Positions 5,945 to 7,932 of a DNA stretch of 7,932 nucleotides are shown here, one piece after another (position 1 is the first letter of the stretch; every line of letters starts with the position of its first letter). The translations under genes and the position numbers were made by a program. The notes beneath the pieces are model-generated. The model had not been told where the DNA came from. It ran no database searches and was given only the letters and a program-made list of their open reading frames with translations. The stretch is from an uncultured Clostridia bacterium (GTDB lineage Bacteria > Bacillota > Clostridia > Christensenellales > CAG-138). The stretch lies in NCBI GenBank assembly GCA_946183765.1, contig CAMHDC010000048.1, positions 1 through 7,932 on the forward strand, written 5' to 3'.

Positions 5945-6612
5945 GCGTCCTTGTATTCTCGGACGCCCAGACGGCGGCTGCCGCGGCGGCTACGCTCCTG
6001 GCCGGACAGCTGATCGAAAAACCGTCTTTAGTGCTGGGTGTGGACAGCGCACCGGCTCTGGCTTCGGCTTTCCATTCCCTCAGCGCCATGACGGCCAACG
6101 GCCTTTTGAGCTGGGGCAAGGCCACCGTCTTTCAGCTTTCCGAACGGGTCCGGGAGGAGGGCAAGGACTCTCTGCGCGCCTATTTGAACGAGACGCTGTT
6201 CCGGGAGCTGGCCTTGACGGACGCGCAAGTACTGGCTCCGGCCGACGCTTCCGACAACTGGGCGGACAGCTGTCACAGCTTCGAGGACGCCATCTTGCAG
6301 GCGGGCGGCTTGGACGTAGCGCTGCTGACGGTGGGGCCGGACGGCTCGCTCCTGTTCAACGCGCCGGACGGGGAGATCGCACCCACCACCCACGTGGAGC
6401 TGTATCGTGGGGACAAGATCGTGACGGCGGGGCTTTCCACGCTGATGTCCGCCAAAAAGCTCATCGTGCTCATGACCGGTCCGGAGATGGCCGAGACGGC
6501 ACGGAGCGCCATTCGGGGGGCGGTGAATTCCAACCTGCCCGCCAGTATGCTGCAATTGCATGCGGCTGCCACCTTCCTTTTGGACGAAGACGCCGCATCT
6601 TTATTGGGATAA
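5941..6612 (+). CDS. NagB-fold (glucosamine-6-phosphate isomerase-like) protein with degenerate active site
   Basis: A 223-residue relative of the glucosamine/galactosamine-6-phosphate isomerase family (6-phosphogluconolactonase/NagB superfamily). The scaffold is clear: SLRAYLNETLF (77-87) matches the NagB SYRYFMNENFF region, GGLDVALLTVG (122-132) matches GGIDLxLLGIG, and LPASMLQLHAAATFLLDEDAASLL (199-222) matches the family C-terminus. The active site is altered: the phosphate loop GSTP reads DSAP (35-38); NLDEY reads QLSER, so the catalytic Asp becomes Ser67; in DGHIxFNEP, Asp134 remains but the His is Ser136 and the Glu is Ala141. A working deaminase is therefore unlikely; a ligand-binding or structural role, or a different reaction, is possible. 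The start has GGAGG 9 nt upstream and overlaps the hydrolase stop as ATGA. yebC follows 18 bp later. Fold confidence is good; function is unknown. Confidence 0.85.
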   Translation: MSVLVFSDAQTAAAAAATLLAGQLIEKPSLVLGVDSAPALASAFHSLSAMTANGLLSWGKATVFQLSERVREEGKDSLRAYLNETLFRELALTDAQVLAPADASDNWADSCHSFEDAILQAGGLDVALLTVGPDGSLLFNAPDGEIAPTTHVELYRGDKIVTAGLSTLMSAKKLIVLMTGPEMAETARSAIRGAVNSNLPASMLQLHAAATFLLDEDAASLLG

Positions 6613-6630
6613 AACTTTCAGGAGGTTACT

Positions 6631-7374
6631 ATGTCCGGACATTCCAAATGGGCAAACATCAAGAACAAGAAGGAAAAGACCGACGCCGCCCGCGGCAAGA
6701 TATTCACCAAGATCGGTCGTGAGATCGTCATCGCCGTCAAGGAAGGCGGCGGCCCCGATCCCGCCAACAACAGCAAGCTGCGCGACGTGATCGCTAAGGC
6801 CAAGGCGGCCAATATGCCCAACGACAACATCAACCGTTCCATCAAGAAGGCGGCCGGTGAAGCGGGCTCCGTCAACTACGAGGAGATCACCTACGAGGGC
6901 TACGGCCCCGGAAACCTGGCTGTGTACGTGGAGATCGTCACCGACAACCGGAACCGTATCGCGGCGGAGATGCGACACATCTTCTCCAAGGCCGGCGGCA
7001 ACCTGGGTGCTACCGGTTCCGTGGCCTGGATGTTCGACAAGAAGGGTCAGATCATCATTGAGCGTACCGCCCTCATGGACGAGGACGAAGTCATGATGGA
7101 GGCCCTGGACGCCGGCGCGGAGGATTTCGTGCCCCAGGACGACGTCTTTGAGGTCTATACCGCACCCTCCGATTTCTCCACGGTCCGCGAAGCGCTGGAA
7201 GCCAAGGGGTACACCTTCCTGAAGGCGGAGGTGGCCATGATCCCCCAGAACACCGTGGATATCAGCGATCCGGAGACGGTGGAGAAGGTATACCGGTTCC
7301 TGGACAACCTGGAGGACAACGACGACGTGCAGGAAGTCTATCACAACGGCAACCTGCCCGACGAAGAGGAGTAA
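6631..7374 (+). CDS. yebC: YebC/PmpR/TACO1 family protein
   Basis: A 247-residue, full-length member of the YebC family, with the diagnostic N-terminus MSGHSKWANIKNKK, then ARGKIFTKIGREI (about 20-32), ADNRNR-type core TDNRNRIAAEMRHIFSKAGG (about 107-126), SVAWMF and an acidic C-terminus. These cytosolic proteins were first described as DNA-binding regulators (PmpR). More recent work on bacterial YebC and mitochondrial TACO1 points to a translation role at stalling sequences such as polyproline. Which applies here cannot be read from sequence. An AGGAGG ribosome binding site stands 5 nt before the ATG. It lies 18 bp after the NagB-fold gene, most likely in the same transcript as the hydrolase pair. 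A 67-bp gap follows before yloU. Confidence 0.97.
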   Translation: MSGHSKWANIKNKKEKTDAARGKIFTKIGREIVIAVKEGGGPDPANNSKLRDVIAKAKAANMPNDNINRSIKKAAGEAGSVNYEEITYEGYGPGNLAVYVEIVTDNRNRIAAEMRHIFSKAGGNLGATGSVAWMFDKKGQIIIERTALMDEDEVMMEALDAGAEDFVPQDDVFEVYTAPSDFSTVREALEAKGYTFLKAEVAMIPQNTVDISDPETVEKVYRFLDNLEDNDDVQEVYHNGNLPDEEE

Positions 7375-7441
7375 GCAGGCATAACCGGTCATCCGGCGTG
7401 CGTAAGCTCACAGTATAGGAAATAAGGAAAGGAGACGCAGC

Positions 7442-7798
7442 ATGACGATTGAGGTCAAAAACGAATATGGCAAGATCTCTGTAGCGGAGGACTTGGTCTC
7501 CGTAGTGGCTGGCTATGCCGCTGTGGAAAATTATGGGATCGTCGGCATGTGCTCGAAGCGCACAGGCGATACGCTGGCGGAGCTGCTGGGGAGGGACAGC
7601 CTGAAGAAGGGGATCAAGGTGACCACCGTGGGTGATAATCTGGTGGACATCGATCTGTATGTCATTCTGCAGTACGGCGTTTCTCTGCCCGCTGTTGCTT
7701 CCAACTGCAAGAGCAACGTGAAGTATCGGGTGGAGGAAGTCACCGGCGTCAACGTGAACAGCGTGAACATTCATGTAGAAGGGATCCGCGTGGTATAA
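7442..7798 (+). CDS. Asp23/Gls24 family envelope-associated protein (YloU-like)
   Basis: A 118-residue Asp23/Gls24 family protein. Characteristic stretches are GKISVAEDLVSVVAGYAA (about 10-27), YGIVGMC (31-37), the GIKVTTVGDNLVDIDLYVILQYGVSLP core (about 57-83) and the C-terminal EEVTGVNVNSVNIHVEGI. In staphylococci Asp23 is tethered to the membrane and linked to cell-envelope stress; in Bacillus the relative YloU is encoded beside yloV. The protein has no membrane segment of its own. AAAGGAG lies 7 nt before the ATG. The fakA/yloV-type gene begins 21 bp downstream, reproducing the conserved yloU-yloV pair and suggesting a shared transcript. A regulatory or structural role next to fatty acid kinase is inferred from synteny only. 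Confidence 0.93.
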   Translation: MTIEVKNEYGKISVAEDLVSVVAGYAAVENYGIVGMCSKRTGDTLAELLGRDSLKKGIKVTTVGDNLVDIDLYVILQYGVSLPAVASNCKSNVKYRVEEVTGVNVNSVNIHVEGIRVV

Positions 7799-7819
7799 GC
7801 AGCGCGGGAGGATACGAAC

Positions 7820-7932
7820 TTGATTACTGATAGAATAGACGGCGCCCTGCTCAGGGATATGTTCCTGGCCGGCGCGGCGCTGCTTGAAAAGAACCGGGCG
7901 TTGGTGGATTCGTTGAACGTGTTCCCCGTTCC
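7820..7932 (+). CDS. fakA: Fatty acid kinase A / YloV (DhaL-domain protein), N-terminal fragment with TTG start
   Basis: Only the first 37 codons are in the window. The translation contains ITDRIDGALLRDMFLAGA followed by LLEKNRALVDSLNVFPVP, and stops just before the expected DGDTGTNM nucleotide-binding motif of the DhaL-like ATPase domain. This matches the N-terminus of YloV/FakA, the kinase that phosphorylates fatty acids presented by a FakB (DegV-type) protein, feeding them to phospholipid synthesis in the cytosol. The start is TTG at 7820-7822, chosen because GGGAGG (7806-7811) is 8 nt upstream and because the first in-frame ATG (7859) would remove conserved residues. The gene follows the Asp23/Gls24 gene as in other Firmicutes. 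Its 3' end is outside the window. Confidence 0.88.
   Translation, partial: MITDRIDGALLRDMFLAGAALLEKNRALVDSLNVFPV

Noticed and set aside
7379..7401. Possible small hairpin (CCGG TCAT CCGG with outer GCA/TGC) between yebC and yloU.
   Set aside because: The stem is short and interrupted and no T tract follows, so it does not qualify as a terminator; no riboswitch is recognisable.
7391..7419. TATAGG as a -10 box for a separate yloU promoter.
   Set aside because: No -35-like hexamer is found 16-18 bp upstream and there is no extended -10 TG, so support is too weak to list.

Overview
The window looks like core chromosome from a GC-rich member of the Bacillota, probably class Clostridia (Oscillospiraceae-like). 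The pointers are consensus GGAGG-type ribosome binding sites, a TTG start, sigma-A type promoters with 17-bp spacers, and an Asp23/Gls24 (YloU) gene followed by a YloV/FakA gene, a pair typical of Firmicutes. This is inferred from gene content and signals; no 16S rRNA or taxon-specific marker is present. I see no mobile element, CRISPR array, rRNA or tRNA.

Layout. (1) Bases 1-291 (+) hold the last 96 codons of a type-2 glycerate kinase, closed by a strong hairpin terminator (308-347) that probably also serves the convergent operon. (2) Bases 360-4662 (-) hold a tight four-gene operon, read exoA, maf, uvrC, trpS: AP endonuclease, nucleotide-sanitising pyrophosphatase, nucleotide excision nuclease and tryptophanyl-tRNA synthetase. 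The first two junctions are 4-bp ATGA overlaps and the last gap is 3 bp, so the genes are almost certainly co-transcribed and translationally coupled. (3) Bases 4663-4737 are a compact divergent promoter region whose two -35 boxes share the same base pairs. One promoter fires leftward into exoA, apparently giving a leaderless mRNA. The other fires rightward into a 62-codon gene for a minimal winged-helix protein. (4) A separate sigma-A promoter (4941-4969) drives a rightward cluster: an alpha/beta hydrolase overlapping a NagB-fold protein by ATGA, then yebC. After a 67-bp gap comes yloU (Asp23/Gls24), and then the beginning of fakA/yloV, cut by the window end.

How the genes fit together: the leftward operon is genome maintenance plus one translation enzyme. 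The rightward genes are less obviously connected. The most unusual one is the NagB-fold protein, which keeps the family scaffold but has lost most of the residues that bind sugar phosphate and carry out catalysis, and is coupled to a serine hydrolase. The other point deserving attention is the mutually exclusive divergent promoter with its tiny putative DNA-binding protein, which could switch the repair operon.
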